From: an uncultured Planktomarina sp.
GTDB taxonomy: Bacteria > Pseudomonadota > Alphaproteobacteria > Rhodobacterales > Rhodobacteraceae
Length of the DNA: 64,000 nt
Reading direction: 5' to 3'
Assembly (NCBI GenBank): GCA_905182535.1
Contig: CAJJBZ010000010.1
Coordinates: 1-64,000, forward strand
Below the pieces are notes generated by a model. The model had not been told where the DNA came from, ran no database searches, and saw only the letters and a list, made by a program, of their open reading frames with translations. Every line of letters begins with the position of its first letter. Positions within the stretch are counted from its first letter, which is position 1. The translations under genes were made by a program, and so were the position numbers. Below are positions 19,550 through 30,259 of the stretch, piece after piece.

Positions 19550-20842
19550 CTATTGAAGGGTTCCGTCGTCATTTATCCGAATTGCTCCGCCCATATAGTG
19601 CTGTAAAACCTGCGGAATTAATACAGAGCCATCTAACTGTTGGCCATTTTCTAACACTGCTATTAAGCAACGACCAACCGCTAGGCCAGAGCCATTAAGT
19701 GTGTGTAAATACTCTGGTTTTCCACCGATGGTTGGCCTAAACCTCGCATTCATTCTGCGGGCTTGAAAATCACCGCAAACTGAGCATGAGCTAATTTCGC
19801 GGTAGGAATTTTGGCCTGGTAGCCAGACTTCGATATCATGCGTGCGTCGCGCTCCAAACCCCATGTCTCCGACACAAAGTGCCAAGGTGCGATACGGCAA
19901 CTCCAAACGTTCTAAGATGCCTTCTGCACATTTAGTCATACGGTCCAGCTCGGTGCGAGAATGATCTGGGTGTGTGACTGAGACCATCTCAACTTTCTCA
20001 AACTGATGCTGGCGCAACATGCCTGCAGTGTCCCGACCGGCGCTACCTGCTTCAGATCGAAAACATAAAGAATGTGCTACAAAGCGGCGTGGTAGGGTAT
20101 TTTCGTCAACTGTGAGCCCTGACATAATATTAGTCAGTGTTACCTCAGAGGTAGGTATTAACCACCATCCATTCGTGGTTTGATAGCTTTCCTCGGAAAA
20201 CTTGGGCAATTGTCCGGTGCCGCGCATCGCTTCATCTCTTACTAAAACTGGCGTATTTGTCTCAGTCAGGCCATTTTCGTTGATATGAGTGTCTAACATG
20301 AACTGCGCTAAGGCGCGGTGCATGCGCGCAATTGCGCCAGACATAATTACAAACCTGCTACCAGAAATTTTACCTGCTGTTTCAAAGTCGAGCCCATCTT
20401 TAGTAGCAGTTAGCTCAAAATGCTCCTTGGGTGTGAAGCTAAAGTTGCAGGGTGTTCCCCAACGATGCACCTCCACATTATCATTTTCGTCGGTACCATC
20501 AGGCGTATCGCCATAGGGTAGGTTGGGGATAGCCATCAACATATCTGCCAAAGCTTCATCTTTTGCTTTTGCTTCTTCGTTTAAGTTGGCCATTTCGGCT
20601 TTCTTTTCAGACACCAAGGCGCGCAGACGGTCAAATTCAGCCTCATCTCCTTTGGCTTTGGCAGCCCCCACAAGCTTGCTGGCTTTGTTTTGCTCGGCTT
20701 GTGCCGCCTCTGTCGCCTGAATGCAGGCACGGCGGTCGGTGTCGAGGGATAGGATGTCCGACGAGACCGGCGCATTTCCTCGGCGCGCTAATGCGGCGTC
20801 AAAAGCGGCAGGGTTTTCGCGGATGGCACGAATATCATGCAT
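19550..20842 (-). CDS. serS: Seryl-tRNA synthetase
   Basis: 430 aa class II aminoacyl-tRNA synthetase. N-terminal coiled-coil arm (about 30-105, [21 protein letters not shown] and following), then the catalytic core with motif 2 ([21 protein letters not shown]) and motif 3 ([18 protein letters not shown]). Complete, normal length, intact frame. The start ATG follows AAGGAGATG. Convergent with der. Confidence 0.97.
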   Translation of the reverse strand: MHDIRAIRENPAAFDAALARRGNAPVSSDILSLDTDRRACIQATEAAQAEQNKASKLVGAAKAKGDEAEFDRLRALVSEKKAEMANLNEEAKAKDEALADMLMAIPNLPYGDTPDGTDENDNVEVHRWGTPCNFSFTPKEHFELTATKDGLDFETAGKISGSRFVIMSGAIARMHRALAQFMLDTHINENGLTETNTPVLVRDEAMRGTGQLPKFSEESYQTTNGWWLIPTSEVTLTNIMSGLTVDENTLPRRFVAHSLCFRSEAGSAGRDTAGMLRQHQFEKVEMVSVTHPDHSRTELDRMTKCAEGILERLELPYRTLALCVGDMGFGARRTHDIEVWLPGQNSYREISSCSVCGDFQARRMNARFRPTIGGKPEYLHTLNGSGLAVGRCLIAVLENGQQLDGSVLIPQVLQHYMGGAIRINDDGTLQ

Positions 20843-21208
20843 ATATCATCTCCTTCAAAAGAATCACTGCTGTGGTTATGCCCAAAGCTGGCCTGAGGGT
20901 CACGGGGCAATTTTACCGCGTAGGCCATCAAGGCACTATGGGTTAATAGTGGAGCCATCATTTTGGACAGATTTTGCTTTGGTCCGGCCAAAGGTGGTTG
21001 GATGTATTTAAAGAATCTGCTGATGCGGTCTAAGACATACCAAAAAATCCAAAAAACAATTTTAATTGAACAGTCATAAAAATAATCTTAAAATTATTTG
21101 GCTAACTGTTGTGGGTAGGTCTGCAATCCCTTGCAAAGCGCCCCCCCAAACCATACATTCTGACAGAACCTGCGGCGCGGTGCCGTATGACAGATTTACG
21201 AGGTCTTT
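20843..21208. other. Intergenic region between serS and yajC
   Basis: 366 bases between divergent genes. No open frame here looks conserved. The right half is AT-rich and contains the short inverted repeat AATAAT/ATTATT (21081-21098). The serS and yajC promoters should lie here, but I could not assign a convincing -35/-10 pair. Confidence 0.5.
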
Positions 21209-21490
21209 ATGGACACTTTAGGCACATTTATGTTTCCGCTGCTGATTATTGGCATTTTTTACATGTTGGTTTTTCGGCCACAGCAAAAGAAGATGAAAGA
21301 ACATCAGAATATGGTCAGCAACTTGGCTAAAGGTGATGAAGTTGTAACGGCTGGTGGCCTTATCGGCAAAGTGACTAAGGTCAAAGCGGAAAGTAATGAA
21401 GTTGAAGTTGAACTTGCCAAAGACGTGCGCGTGACTGTTGTACAAGCTACGATTGCGGATGTGCGCAGTAAAACTAAGCCTGCAAGCTAA
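21209..21490 (+). CDS. yajC: Sec translocase accessory subunit YajC
   Basis: 93 aa with one N-terminal membrane helix (FMFPLLIIGIFYMLVFRPQQ) and a small cytoplasmic domain with GDEVVTAGGLIGKV, the family hallmark. Partner of SecDF in the holo-translocon. Opens the yajC-secD-secF operon, 34 bases before secD. Confidence 0.95.
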   Translation: MDTLGTFMFPLLIIGIFYMLVFRPQQKKMKEHQNMVSNLAKGDEVVTAGGLIGKVTKVKAESNEVEVELAKDVRVTVVQATIADVRSKTKPAS

Positions 21491-21524
21491 TCACCTGTCA
21501 AAACCATAGGCCAGGAGCCACAAG

Positions 21525-23157
21525 ATGTTGCAAATAGAAGGTTGGAAGCGGTTCCTGATTTGGGCTACCTGCGCGTTAGGGCTTCTATTTGCCCTCCCTA
21601 ATGCGTTTTATTCCAAGGTTGAGACTTATAACGATGCCAGTGATGAAGGGAAGGAGGCCAAAGGTTGGCCCACTTTTCTGCCATCTGGCCTTGTTAACCT
21701 TGGTCTAGACCTGCGGGGCGGGGCGCATTTGTTGGGTGAAGTCAAATTGGCGGAGGTCTATACCAGCCGTCTCGAGAGCTTTTGGCCAGAAGTTCGCAAT
21801 GCCTTGCGTGAAGAACGTGCTACGATTGGTGCTATCCGCCAACAAGATGGTGGTGAGGCTGAACTGCGGGTGCGTATTGGCAAGCCTGAGGCTATGGATA
21901 GCGCTATCAAAGTTGTACAGACATTGGCCCGGCCTGTGGCGTCGTTTAGTGGTGGCATGACTGACGATATTGTGGTAACAGCGGTTGGCGATAACCTGAT
22001 TGTGACACTATCCGACGCGGAAAAGCTTGCGACTGATGACCGTACTATGGCTCAATCTCTCGAAATTATTCGTAGAAGGGTTGACGAAGCTGGCACCCGC
22101 GAGCCCACCATCCAACGCCAGGGCACAGACCGGATCTTGATCCAAGTGCCAGGCCTTGGCTCTGCCCAAGAGCTAAAAGATTTGATTGGCACACCGGCGC
22201 TTTTGACTTTTCAAACTGTTGTTGGCGAAACCAGCAATCCCAATGGTAATGCTGGTATTGGTAATGAGTTGGTTCAAGCGGCTGATAATGAAAAAACTTA
22301 TTATATTCTTGAGCGTGCCCCGGTCGTTACTGGGGAAGATCTAACCGATGCGCAGCCAGCGTTCGACCAAAACGGACGTCCGGCAGTAAATTTCCGCTTC
22401 AACACCTCCGGCGCGAAAAAATTCGGTCAATATACGACTGATAACATTGGTGAGCCATTTGCTATCGTGCTGGACAAACAAGTTATTTCTGCCCCAAGGA
22501 TCCAATCTGCGATCACGGGTGGCTCAGGGATCATTACTGGTGATTTTGATGTGACCGAAAGCACACGACTGTCGACTTTACTTCGTGCCGGCTCGTTGCC
22601 AGCCAGCTTGATTTTTTTAGAAGAGCGTACTGTCGGTCCTGAATTGGGCCAAGACAGCATTGATGCAGGCAAAATCTGCTTGTATTGTTGGCTTTGGCGC
22701 AGTTTTGATCTTCATGGCGCTGTCCTACGGTACTTTTGGAATTTTTGCCAATATTGCTTTGATCATCAACGTAGGGATGATTTTTGGACTACTGTCGATG
22801 GTTGGTGCGACTTTAACATTGCCAGGAATCGCGGGAATTGTTCTCACAATTGGTATGGCTGTGGATGCCAACGTGTTGATTTTCGAACGTATCCGGGAGG
22901 AGCTGAAAACGGCTAAGGGCCCGGCTCGGGCTATTGAACTTGGCTATGAAAAAGCGTTATCGGCTATAACCGACGCTAACATTACGACATTTCTGACGGC
23001 GACTATTCTGTTTATTATGGGGGCTGGGCCTGTCAAGGGTTTTGCTGTTACGCTTGGCCTAGGTATTATTACCTCAGTCTTTACTGCAATTTTTGTGACC
23101 CGGATCATGGTTGTGATTTGGTTCGAATGGCGCAAGCCAAAAATCCTGGAGGTGTAG
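21525..23157 (+). CDS. secD: Protein translocase subunit SecD, frameshifted
   Basis: Membrane subunit that uses the proton gradient to pull secreted proteins across the membrane. N-terminal helix, periplasmic P1 region ([18 protein letters not shown] near residue 49), and C-terminal membrane part ([22 protein letters not shown]). The end lies in another frame. Dropping one A from AAAA at 22672-22675 restores [17 protein letters not shown] and yields about 543 aa, the normal size. Ends 3 bases before secF. Confidence 0.93.
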
Positions 23158-23160
23158 GCG

Positions 23161-24128
23161 ATGCGCTTAAGGCTAGTAAAAGAACATACCACATTCAATT
23201 TTTTTAAAATGTGGAAGATGTGGATTGGGGTCTCGGCTGTTTTTGTAGTGCTGTCGATTGTATCGACTGTGATCATGGGGCTGAACTTTGGGATTGATTT
23301 CAAGGGTGGAACCACCATACGCGCGGAAAGCTCTATGCCTGTGGATGTAGCCACCTATCGTGCTGCGATTGAGCCTTTAGGCCTTGGCGATATATCGATT
23401 GCAGAAGTATTTGACCCCTCATTCCGGGTGGATCAGCACGTGGCGCAAATCCGTATCCAAGCACAAGAGGGCCAAGAATCGATAGCATCCGACATGGTGG
23501 TGAGGCTTGAGGCTGTTTTACAGGATATTGCACCAGGGATTACATTTCCATCGGTCGAATCTGTTGGGCCAAAGGTGTCAGGTGAGTTGATCCAATCTGC
23601 AGCTTTGGCGGTAGTGATTGCTATTGCCGTTGTTTTGATCTATATTTGGTTGCGGTTCGAGTGGCAGTTTGCGGTAGGTGCGGTTGGCGCTTTGGTCCAT
23701 GATATCATTCTTACAATTGGGGTGTTCTCCGCTCTACAAATTAAGTTTGACCTAGCGATTATCGCTGCTCTGCTTACCATTGTGGGGTATTCTTTAAATG
23801 ATACGGTTGTGGTTTTTGACCGGGTGCGTGAAAATCTGCGCCGCTATAAGCAAAAAAATCTTTCTGAATTGCTGAACTATCAATCAACGAAACTCTGAGC
23901 CGCACTGTGATGACGTCTGTCACCACACTGCTTGCGCTAATCTCGTTGTTTGTGCTGGGTGGTGACGTGATCCGCGGGTTTGTTTTTGCGATGATTTGGG
24001 GCGTGATGGTTGGGACTTATTCGTCGGTCTTTGTCGCCAGCTCCACGCTGCTACGCTTGGGCGTCAAACGCGATTGGTCGAAGCCCAGCAACACGGATGG
24101 CAATCAATTTGCCAATATTGATGCCTAG
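23161..24128 (+). CDS. secF: Protein translocase subunit SecF, frameshifted
   Basis: Partner of SecD. N-terminal helix, FGIDFKGGTTI motif (about residue 42), and the membrane helices including VVVFDRVRENLRR. After about 23878 the frame changes: one missing base (AACTAT instead of AACTTAT) turns LNLSINETLSRTVMTSV into a premature stop. Corrected length is about 322 aa. The downstream piece holds the last two helices. Confidence 0.92.
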
Positions 24129-24482
24129 ATGCAGCTGAGCGAGATCACCTTCGACAGTGGACGGCCCGTCGATGGCTATGGGCCAAACTTCTTTCGCATT
24201 GCGGGGGATTTATTTGAGGGGAAGCTCGCCGTGTTGCCACAATCTTGTGGGCCATGGTCTGGGTTTGATGATCCCGCACCCTTTGTGGATGTGGCTAAAG
24301 ATCTGGATGTGGTTTTTGTGGGAACAGGTGCCAACATTGCACATATACCGGCAGATTTTCGTACCGCATTGGAAACCGCTGGTATCGGAGTCGAAATCAT
24401 GAACTCACCTACTGCATGCCGGACCTACAATATTTTGCTTTCAGAGGGCCGCCGCATAGGCTTAGCCCTACTGCCAGTTTAG
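24129..24482 (+). CDS. Mth938-like domain protein
   Basis: 117 aa, Mth938/NDUFAF3-like fold, found in many alphaproteobacteria between secF and the ccm genes. The central VVFVGTGANIAHIP and the end NSPTACRTYNILLSEGRRIGLALLPV are family-typical. The mitochondrial relative assists complex I assembly; the bacterial role is not established. The ATG follows the secF stop directly, and ccmA starts 3 bases after its stop, so translation is probably coupled. Confidence 0.85.
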   Translation: MQLSEITFDSGRPVDGYGPNFFRIAGDLFEGKLAVLPQSCGPWSGFDDPAPFVDVAKDLDVVFVGTGANIAHIPADFRTALETAGIGVEIMNSPTACRTYNILLSEGRRIGLALLPV

Positions 24483-24485
24483 CCC

Positions 24486-25098
24486 ATGTTGCAAGTTTCA
24501 AACCTAAGCGTGGCGCGGGGTGGGAAATTACTTTTGCATGATGTGAGTTTCTCTGTGCAGCCGGGGCAAGCGCTTGTCTTACGGGGAGCTAATGGAGTTG
24601 GTAAAACTAGCCTTCTGCGCTGCATAGCTGGCTTGCAAACTCCAACGTCTGGAATAATTTTGGCACCGGAAACTGTTGCCTATGCCGCCCATGCGGATGG
24701 GCTAAAGGGTCAATTGAGTGTGCTCGAAAACCTTAAGTTTTGGGCTGATATCTATGGCGGACCCAGACCTGATGTTGCGCTTAACTCTTATTCTCTTGGA
24801 AATCTTGCATACCAGCCAGCGGCAAACCTATCTGCGGGCCAACAACGCAGGCTGGGTTTAGCTCGAATGTTGGTCACTGGCTGCAGGCTTTGGGTGCTAG
24901 ATGAGCCCACTGTGTCATTGGATGTACAGAATGTAGCTCTGTTTCGTAAAGTGTTAAAAGCGCATTTGCAGGGTGGTGGCGCTGCAGTTTTAGCCACTCA
25001 CATTGATTTTGAACTGTTAGCAGAGAGTTTGGATCTGACTAATTATATAGCCTCTGTGGATATGATCTTCTTCCACGTTTGAGGAGGCTTTGGAATGA
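24486..25098 (+). CDS. ccmA: Heme exporter ATPase CcmA, C-terminus possibly frameshifted
   Basis: ABC ATPase of the CcmABCD complex that releases holo-CcmE for cytochrome c maturation. Walker A RGANGVGKTSLLR, signature LSAGQQRRLGLARM, Walker B LWVLDEPTVSLD. The current frame stops at 25082 after an atypical end (SVDMIFFHV). One extra base near 25062-25070 would instead give an end in TFEEALE with the stop at 25096-25098, overlapping the ccmB ATG as ATGA, the usual arrangement. I span to that stop and mark the last residues as uncertain. Confidence 0.88.
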
Positions 25099-25752
25099 TC
25101 CAGCTCTTTATGCGTGATATCGGTCCTTGCCGTGCGCTCTGGCGGTGGTTTTGGGCTCGCATTGGTTTTCTTTTTGATTGTTGTGGTATTAATCCCCTTG
25201 GGACTGGGTCCGGATCAATCCACTTTGGCTTTAGTGGCACCCGGTTTGCTGTGGTTGGGAGCCTTGTTGGCCTGTCTGTTATCTCTGGATCGTATATTTG
25301 GCTTGGACTACGAGGATGGTTCGCTAGATCTTCTGGCCACCTCGCCATTGCCGCTAGAAGCGGTGTACATCGCTAAGGCTGCGGCGCATTGGTTGACCAC
25401 GGGGCTGCCCTTGGCGCTTGCAGCTCCTTTGCTGGGGGTGTTGTTGAATCTTAGCTTTGATGCTGGAAAGGCGATGTGCTTTTCTTTGCTTCTGGGCACG
25501 CCCGCATTGAGCTTGATTGGTGCTTTTGGTGCCACGCTGACATTGGGAGTTAAACGCGGTGGGCTTTTGCTGTCGCTTTTGGTGTTGCCGCTCTATGTAC
25601 CTACATTAATTTTTGGCGCGAGGGCGGTTCGCTCTGCGTCATTGGGGCAGGCTTTTGATGTGCCATTGATCATAGTTTTGGCGATTTCCCTTGGAACGGT
25701 AGCTATATTACCCTTTGCCTCTGGAGCGGCATTGCGGATCAATCTTCGATGA
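25095..25752 (+). CDS. ccmB: Heme exporter permease CcmB, frameshifted
   Basis: Six-helix membrane subunit of the CcmABCD complex. The start MIQLFMRDI at 25095 and the body LAVRSGGGFGLALVFFLIVVV are in different frames. Removing one C from the CC at about 25124-25126 joins them to MIQLFMRDIGLAVRSGGG. Corrected length is about 218 aa, typical for CcmB. GAGGAGG at 25081 is the ribosome binding site. Confidence 0.9.
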
Positions 25753-25794
25753 ATTTGCTACCGCGATGCGTAAAATAGGTGTAGGATAAAGTTT

Positions 25795-26566
25795 ATGAAC
25801 TCGACTTCAAAATCAAAGCATCTTTGGAATTTATTTTGGAAATTGGCTAATCCTAAAGTGTTTATGGGTTGGTCTGGCCGTTGGTTGCCTTGGCTTTCTT
25901 GGCTGACAGTCCTATTTTTGGGGTCTGGCTTAATCTGGGGATTTTTTTTCACTCCCGATGATATACGCCAAGGCTCTACTGTCAAAATTATCTATCTCCA
26001 CGTGCCGGCTGCATTAATGGCGATTAATGGTTATCTTTTGATGTTTGTAGGCTCACTTATGTGGTTGATCCGCCGTCAACATGTCTCGGTTTTGGCGGCG
26101 AAGGCTGCTGCACCAGTGGGTATGACTATGACTCTAATTGCCTTGGCCACGGGTGCAATTTGGGGGCAGCCAATGTGGGGCACCTATTGGGTTTGGGACC
26201 CACGCTTGACTAGCTTTTTAATTATGTTCTTGTTTTATGCGGGCTATATCGCGCTTTGGGCTGCGATTGATGATGATGATACAGCGGCTGATTTGACCTC
26301 GGTTCTGGCTCTTGTAGGGCTCGGTCTTTGCCTTGCTCAGCCGCTATGCAGTTTTGTTTTGGAACCAAGGCCTGCATCAGGGTACAACGGTTACTCTGAC
26401 CGATGGAACCAAGCAAGAGAATATTTCGAATGTATTTTTTCAACCGCTGTTGCTTACGATGCTGGGGTTTGGACTGCTTTTTCTAACTCTTCTACTAATT
26501 GGTACGCGCACTGAGCTGCGGATGCGTCGGCTTAAGGTTTTAGAGGTGCGGGAGCGGATGCAATGA
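25795..26566 (+). CDS. ccmC: Heme transporter subunit CcmC, frameshifted
   Basis: Six-helix protein that presents heme to CcmE. The tryptophan-rich WWD-type motif is WGQPMWGTYWVWDPRLT (about 122-138). The fifth and sixth helices continue in another frame as VFALLSRYAVLFWNQGLHQG. Dropping one G from GG at 26323-26324 restores the join. Corrected length about 256 aa. The stop overlaps the ccmD start as ATGA. Confidence 0.9.
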
Positions 26567-26715
26567 TGCCAGATTTAGGGAAATATATGATAGAAGTAAC
26601 GGTCGCCTATGGCGTCAGTTTGCTGGCCTTGGCAATGGTCTGTTTCATTTACATAAGGCGAAGTCGTTCCGTTAAGCGTGCCCTGACAGATGCAGAGGCG
26701 GGGAAAGATGCGTAA
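26563..26715 (+). CDS. ccmD: Heme exporter protein CcmD
   Basis: 50 aa small membrane protein, the usual size for CcmD. One helix (VAYGVSLLALAMVCFIYI) followed by a basic stretch RRSRSVKRALTDAE. It overlaps the ccmC stop (ATGATG, either ATG could be used) and the ccmG start by 8 bases. CcmD is needed to release holo-CcmE from CcmC. Identified from position, size and topology. Confidence 0.85.
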   Translation: MMPDLGKYMIEVTVAYGVSLLALAMVCFIYIRRSRSVKRALTDAEAGKDA

Positions 26716-27247
26716 ACTAATTCTTGGTTTGCCTGTATTAGTTTTTGCTATTTTCGCGGCCCTCGCTTTCGTTGGTATGCAGCGCGAAGATCCCAACTCT
26801 TTGCCCAGCACTGCCACCGGACAAGCTGCCCCGAAAGTGCAATTGCAGCGGCTTCCGGGCTATGAGCCTTTTGCGCAGAGTGATTTGTTGACTGGTGAGG
26901 TGAAGCTTGTAAATTTTTGGGCAAGCTGGTGCGCTCCCTGTCGGGCAGAGCACCCGACCTTGATGGAGCTTTCGCAACAAAATATTCCTGTTTACGGGGT
27001 GAACTTTAAAGATAATCCATTAAAAGCAATGGCTTTTTTGGATGAATTAGGTGATCCGTATGTATTAGGTGGCGCGGATCCTGATGCTGAAATGGCAGTA
27101 GATTGGGGCGTTTACGGCCTGCCTGAGACTTTTGTATTGGGACCTGATGGTACTGTTTTGTTGCGGGTTGCTGGGCCTCTGACACAGAGAAATATTGAAA
27201 CCCGGGTTATACCCACTTTGAGAGCTGCTGGATTTAGTTTTCCCTAG
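26708..27247 (+). CDS. ccmG: Thiol:disulfide oxidoreductase CcmG (DsbE)
   Basis: Periplasmic membrane-anchored thioredoxin that keeps apocytochrome c cysteines reduced. 179 aa. N-terminal anchor LILGLPVLVFAIFAALAFVG, active site WASWCAPCRAEHP (about 75-87), and the GVYGLPETFVLGPDG segment with the cis-proline. I start at 26708, preceded by AGGCGGGG, not at the in-frame ATG 18 bases upstream inside ccmD. Last gene of the ccm cluster. Confidence 0.93.
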   Translation: MRKLILGLPVLVFAIFAALAFVGMQREDPNSLPSTATGQAAPKVQLQRLPGYEPFAQSDLLTGEVKLVNFWASWCAPCRAEHPTLMELSQQNIPVYGVNFKDNPLKAMAFLDELGDPYVLGGADPDAEMAVDWGVYGLPETFVLGPDGTVLLRVAGPLTQRNIETRVIPTLRAAGFSFP

Positions 27248-27429
27248 CCTTGAAATCTCAAGAAAAATCATCTCATATATTAAGACTTTTGTGACGCGGG
27301 GCTTCCAGTTGGAAGCAGTATATTTTAATAACTGTTGGGCCTGTGAGCGACCTTGGCCTAAATAGTGGTAAAGGCGTTGGGGGTTTGTTGTGCTATTTAC
27401 AGTGCCAAGAGTATTATTAGTGATTACCC

Positions 27430-30222
27430 CTAAAAATGAGCCGAAGATGTAAACCCGGATTTTTCTAATGGCGGGGTAAATTTTGTAAGATCAATTCCCT
27501 TTACTGCAGCTTTATACTCGTCAATATTTGGCGTCCTACCAAGGATAGCAGACAATACAACCACAGGCGTTGATGACAACAATGATTCTCCTTTTTTCTC
27601 TTCACTATCTTTTACCACTCTTCCTTGAAAAAGACGGGTAGAAGTGGCTAAAACGGTATCCCCTTTTGCGGCTTTTTCCTGATTGCCCATGCAAAGATTA
27701 CAGCCTGGCCGTTCAAGGTATAACATATTCTCATATTCAACGCGGGCAGTCTTTTTTGGTGCTTTATCATCGAACTCAAAGCCTGAGTATTTCTGCAAGA
27801 CAGCCCAGTCACCTTCTGCCTTCAATTCATCAATGATGTTATAGGTTGGCGCTGCTACGACCAAAGGTGCTTTAAATTCAACTTTTCCAACGGTTTTTTC
27901 TATATTTTTTAACATCTGAGCAACGATCTTCATATCACCTTTGTGTACCATGCATGAACCAACAAACCCCAAGTCAACTTTTTTTTCTGCTCCGTAGAAT
28001 GAAATCGGTCTGATCGTGTCGTGGGTATATCTTTTAGATACATCCACATTATTAACATCAGGATCTGCAATCATGGGCTCATCTATCTGATCCAAGTCTA
28101 TTACCACTTCTGCAAAGTATTTTGCATTATAGTCTGGAGCTAGAGCTGGTTTTACGCCTAATTTGATTTCTGAAATCCTCGTTTCAGCAATCTCTATCAA
28201 GCCGTTCAACGTACTGTTGTTATTTTCCATCCCCTTGTCGATCATAATCTGAATACGACTTATTGCTATTTTGAGGGATTCCATGAGTGTTTCGTCCTGA
28301 GAAATACAGATTGATCCCTTTGCCTTCATTTCTGCAGTCCAGTCAGTGAAAGTGAACGCTTGGTCAGCAAGTAAAGTTCCGATATGAACCTCAATAATAC
28401 GTCCCTGAAAAATGTTATCGCCAAATTGTTTTAACATTTGGGCTTGTGTAGCATGGACAACATCACGGAAATCCATGTGATCCTGCATTAACCCCTTGAA
28501 GGTTACTTTTACCGAATCTGGAATTGTCATTGTTGCTTCGCCTGTAGCTAAAGCTAGTGCGACTGTTCCTGAGTCGGCACCAAAAGCAACGCCTTTGGAC
28601 ATCCTAGTATGAGAGTCTCCACCAATAATGATTGACCAATCATCAACTGTAAGATCATTCAAAACCTTATGGATAACATCAGTCATAGAATGATAGATAC
28701 CTTTCGGATCCCGCGCTGTGATCAGGCCAAAATTTTGCATAAACTTCATAAGTTTGGGAGTATTGGCTTGCGCGTTAAAGTCCCACACTGATGCAGTATG
28801 GCAGCCTGACTGATAGGCTCCGTCAACAGTTGGTGAGATAACTCTAGCTGCCATAGACTCCAGTTCTTGGGCCGTCATCAAGCCAGTGGTATCCTGCGAC
28901 CCAACAATATTCACTTTCACTCTTACATCTGAACCTGTAAGCAAGGCACCGTCGACAGCCACGCCCATAGCATTTGCGTTGAATATTTTTTCTACAGCTG
29001 TGAGCCCTTGCCCTTCATGAGAAATCTCTTTGGAAGGAGCATAAACAGATTTCAGTTCAACCCCAAGTGCTTCAGCCGCAAAGCTCTGAAGCTTTTTACC
29101 AAAAACAATTGCGTAAGAGCCGCCGGCTTTGATGAATTCAACTTTTTGAGGGGTGAAAGATGATCGTAAATCAACTAACTCTTTGCCACTGTTGTCACTA
29201 TATAACTTTTTGTTATTGGTATTAATGGTTAGCGTCGTCCCTGTCTTAACAGAGTATTTCTGCTCAAGAATAAGATTACCGTCAGTGTTTAGAATTGGCT
29301 TTCCACTAGTATCCAGCTTCTTGACCCAGTTTTTCAAGTCAATACCAATGCCACCAGTCACTCCAACAGTTGTCAGGAATATGGGAGAAATTCCATTTGT
29401 TCCTGCAACAATAGGGGCGTTATTAACAAAGGGAATATAGGGGCTTGCTTGCTTGCCAGTCCACAAAGCAACGTTATTTACGCCCGACATCCGCGAGGAC
29501 CCCACTCCCATTGTTCCCTTCTCAGCTATTAACATAACTCGCCTGTCGGGGTGTTGTTTCTGCAGGTTTTGGATCTCAACTTGTGCTACTGGTGAGATCA
29601 TACACCTGCCGTGTAATTCTCTATCTGAGCGAGAATGCGCTTGGTTGCCCGGGGACAGTAAATCTGTAGAAATATCCCCCTCGGCAGCGATATAGGTAAC
29701 GACCTTGATTTCTGCCTCAATATCAGGGAGTTTCGTAAAGAACTCAGCGTTTGCATAACTTTCTAGGATGTTTTTTGCCACTTCATGGCCTTCAGTGTAT
29801 GCTTCGTTAAGACGGTCTGTATCCGCTTCGTAAAGAAAAACTTGGGTTTTAAGAACTTCGGCTGATTGCAAAGCAACTGAATGGTCGTCACCTAGGGCAA
29901 GATCAAGAAGCACCTCGACAGAGGGCCCACCTTTCATGTGGGACAACATCTCAAAAGCAAAGCTTGGAGAAATTTCTTTAACAATAGATTTCCCAAGAAT
30001 TATCTCTTTTAAAAATTTTGCTTTGACAGCAGCGGCACCGGTGGTTCCAGGCAAGATATTGTAAATAAAAAACATCAAAGAGTTCTCTCGTTCTTCGTGT
30101 TTATTATCTTTAATTTGTGAGATGATCTCTAATGCGAGGTCGCCATCCGCAATTGGTTCCGGTTTCAAACCTGTTTTTTTGCGCTTGGTAATTTCATTTA
30201 AGTAGGCTGTATAAAAATTCAT
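27430..30222 (-). CDS. acnB: Bifunctional aconitate hydratase 2 / 2-methylisocitrate dehydratase, likely foreign
   Basis: Interconverts citrate and isocitrate in the TCA cycle; AcnB enzymes can also dehydrate 2-methylcitrate. 930 aa: N-terminal HEAT-like helical domain, swivelling domain, then the catalytic core with FeS ligands GSCMVHKG (Cys about 756) and PGCNLCMGNQEKAA (Cys about 840, 843). Rhodobacteraceae normally use the unrelated-architecture AcnA. Wording such as NQAHSRSDRELHG and KKGESLLSSTPVVVLSAILGRTPN and the Lys-rich AT-leaning codons resemble Flavobacteriia AcnB as I remember it (inference). The frame is intact over 2.8 kb. Lies between ccmG and DUF1223, on the opposite strand to both. 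Confidence 0.93.
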   Translation of the reverse strand: MNFYTAYLNEITKRKKTGLKPEPIADGDLALEIISQIKDNKHEERENSLMFFIYNILPGTTGAAAVKAKFLKEIILGKSIVKEISPSFAFEMLSHMKGGPSVEVLLDLALGDDHSVALQSAEVLKTQVFLYEADTDRLNEAYTEGHEVAKNILESYANAEFFTKLPDIEAEIKVVTYIAAEGDISTDLLSPGNQAHSRSDRELHGRCMISPVAQVEIQNLQKQHPDRRVMLIAEKGTMGVGSSRMSGVNNVALWTGKQASPYIPFVNNAPIVAGTNGISPIFLTTVGVTGGIGIDLKNWVKKLDTSGKPILNTDGNLILEQKYSVKTGTTLTINTNNKKLYSDNSGKELVDLRSSFTPQKVEFIKAGGSYAIVFGKKLQSFAAEALGVELKSVYAPSKEISHEGQGLTAVEKIFNANAMGVAVDGALLTGSDVRVKVNIVGSQDTTGLMTAQELESMAARVISPTVDGAYQSGCHTASVWDFNAQANTPKLMKFMQNFGLITARDPKGIYHSMTDVIHKVLNDLTVDDWSIIIGGDSHTRMSKGVAFGADSGTVALALATGEATMTIPDSVKVTFKGLMQDHMDFRDVVHATQAQMLKQFGDNIFQGRIIEVHIGTLLADQAFTFTDWTAEMKAKGSICISQDETLMESLKIAISRIQIMIDKGMENNNSTLNGLIEIAETRISEIKLGVKPALAPDYNAKYFAEVVIDLDQIDEPMIADPDVNNVDVSKRYTHDTIRPISFYGAEKKVDLGFVGSCMVHKGDMKIVAQMLKNIEKTVGKVEFKAPLVVAAPTYNIIDELKAEGDWAVLQKYSGFEFDDKAPKKTARVEYENMLYLERPGCNLCMGNQEKAAKGDTVLATSTRLFQGRVVKDSEEKKGESLLSSTPVVVLSAILGRTPNIDEYKAAVKGIDLTKFTPPLEKSGFTSSAHF

Positions 30223-30259
30223 GGTTATCTCTGCTAATAAGTATTTTTGAAGCTACAAC

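Noticed and set aside
19459..19698. 79-codon plus-strand frame after der
   Set aside because: Half of it lies opposite the conserved serS C-terminus, and no protein family is recognisable.
20788..20991. 67-codon minus-strand frame upstream of serS
   Set aside because: Overlaps the serS start, and its composition shows no family signature.
22660..22680. Programmed frameshift in secD
   Set aside because: The AAAA run alone is not a known recoding site, and many unrelated genes in the window carry the same kind of lesion, so a consensus error is simpler.
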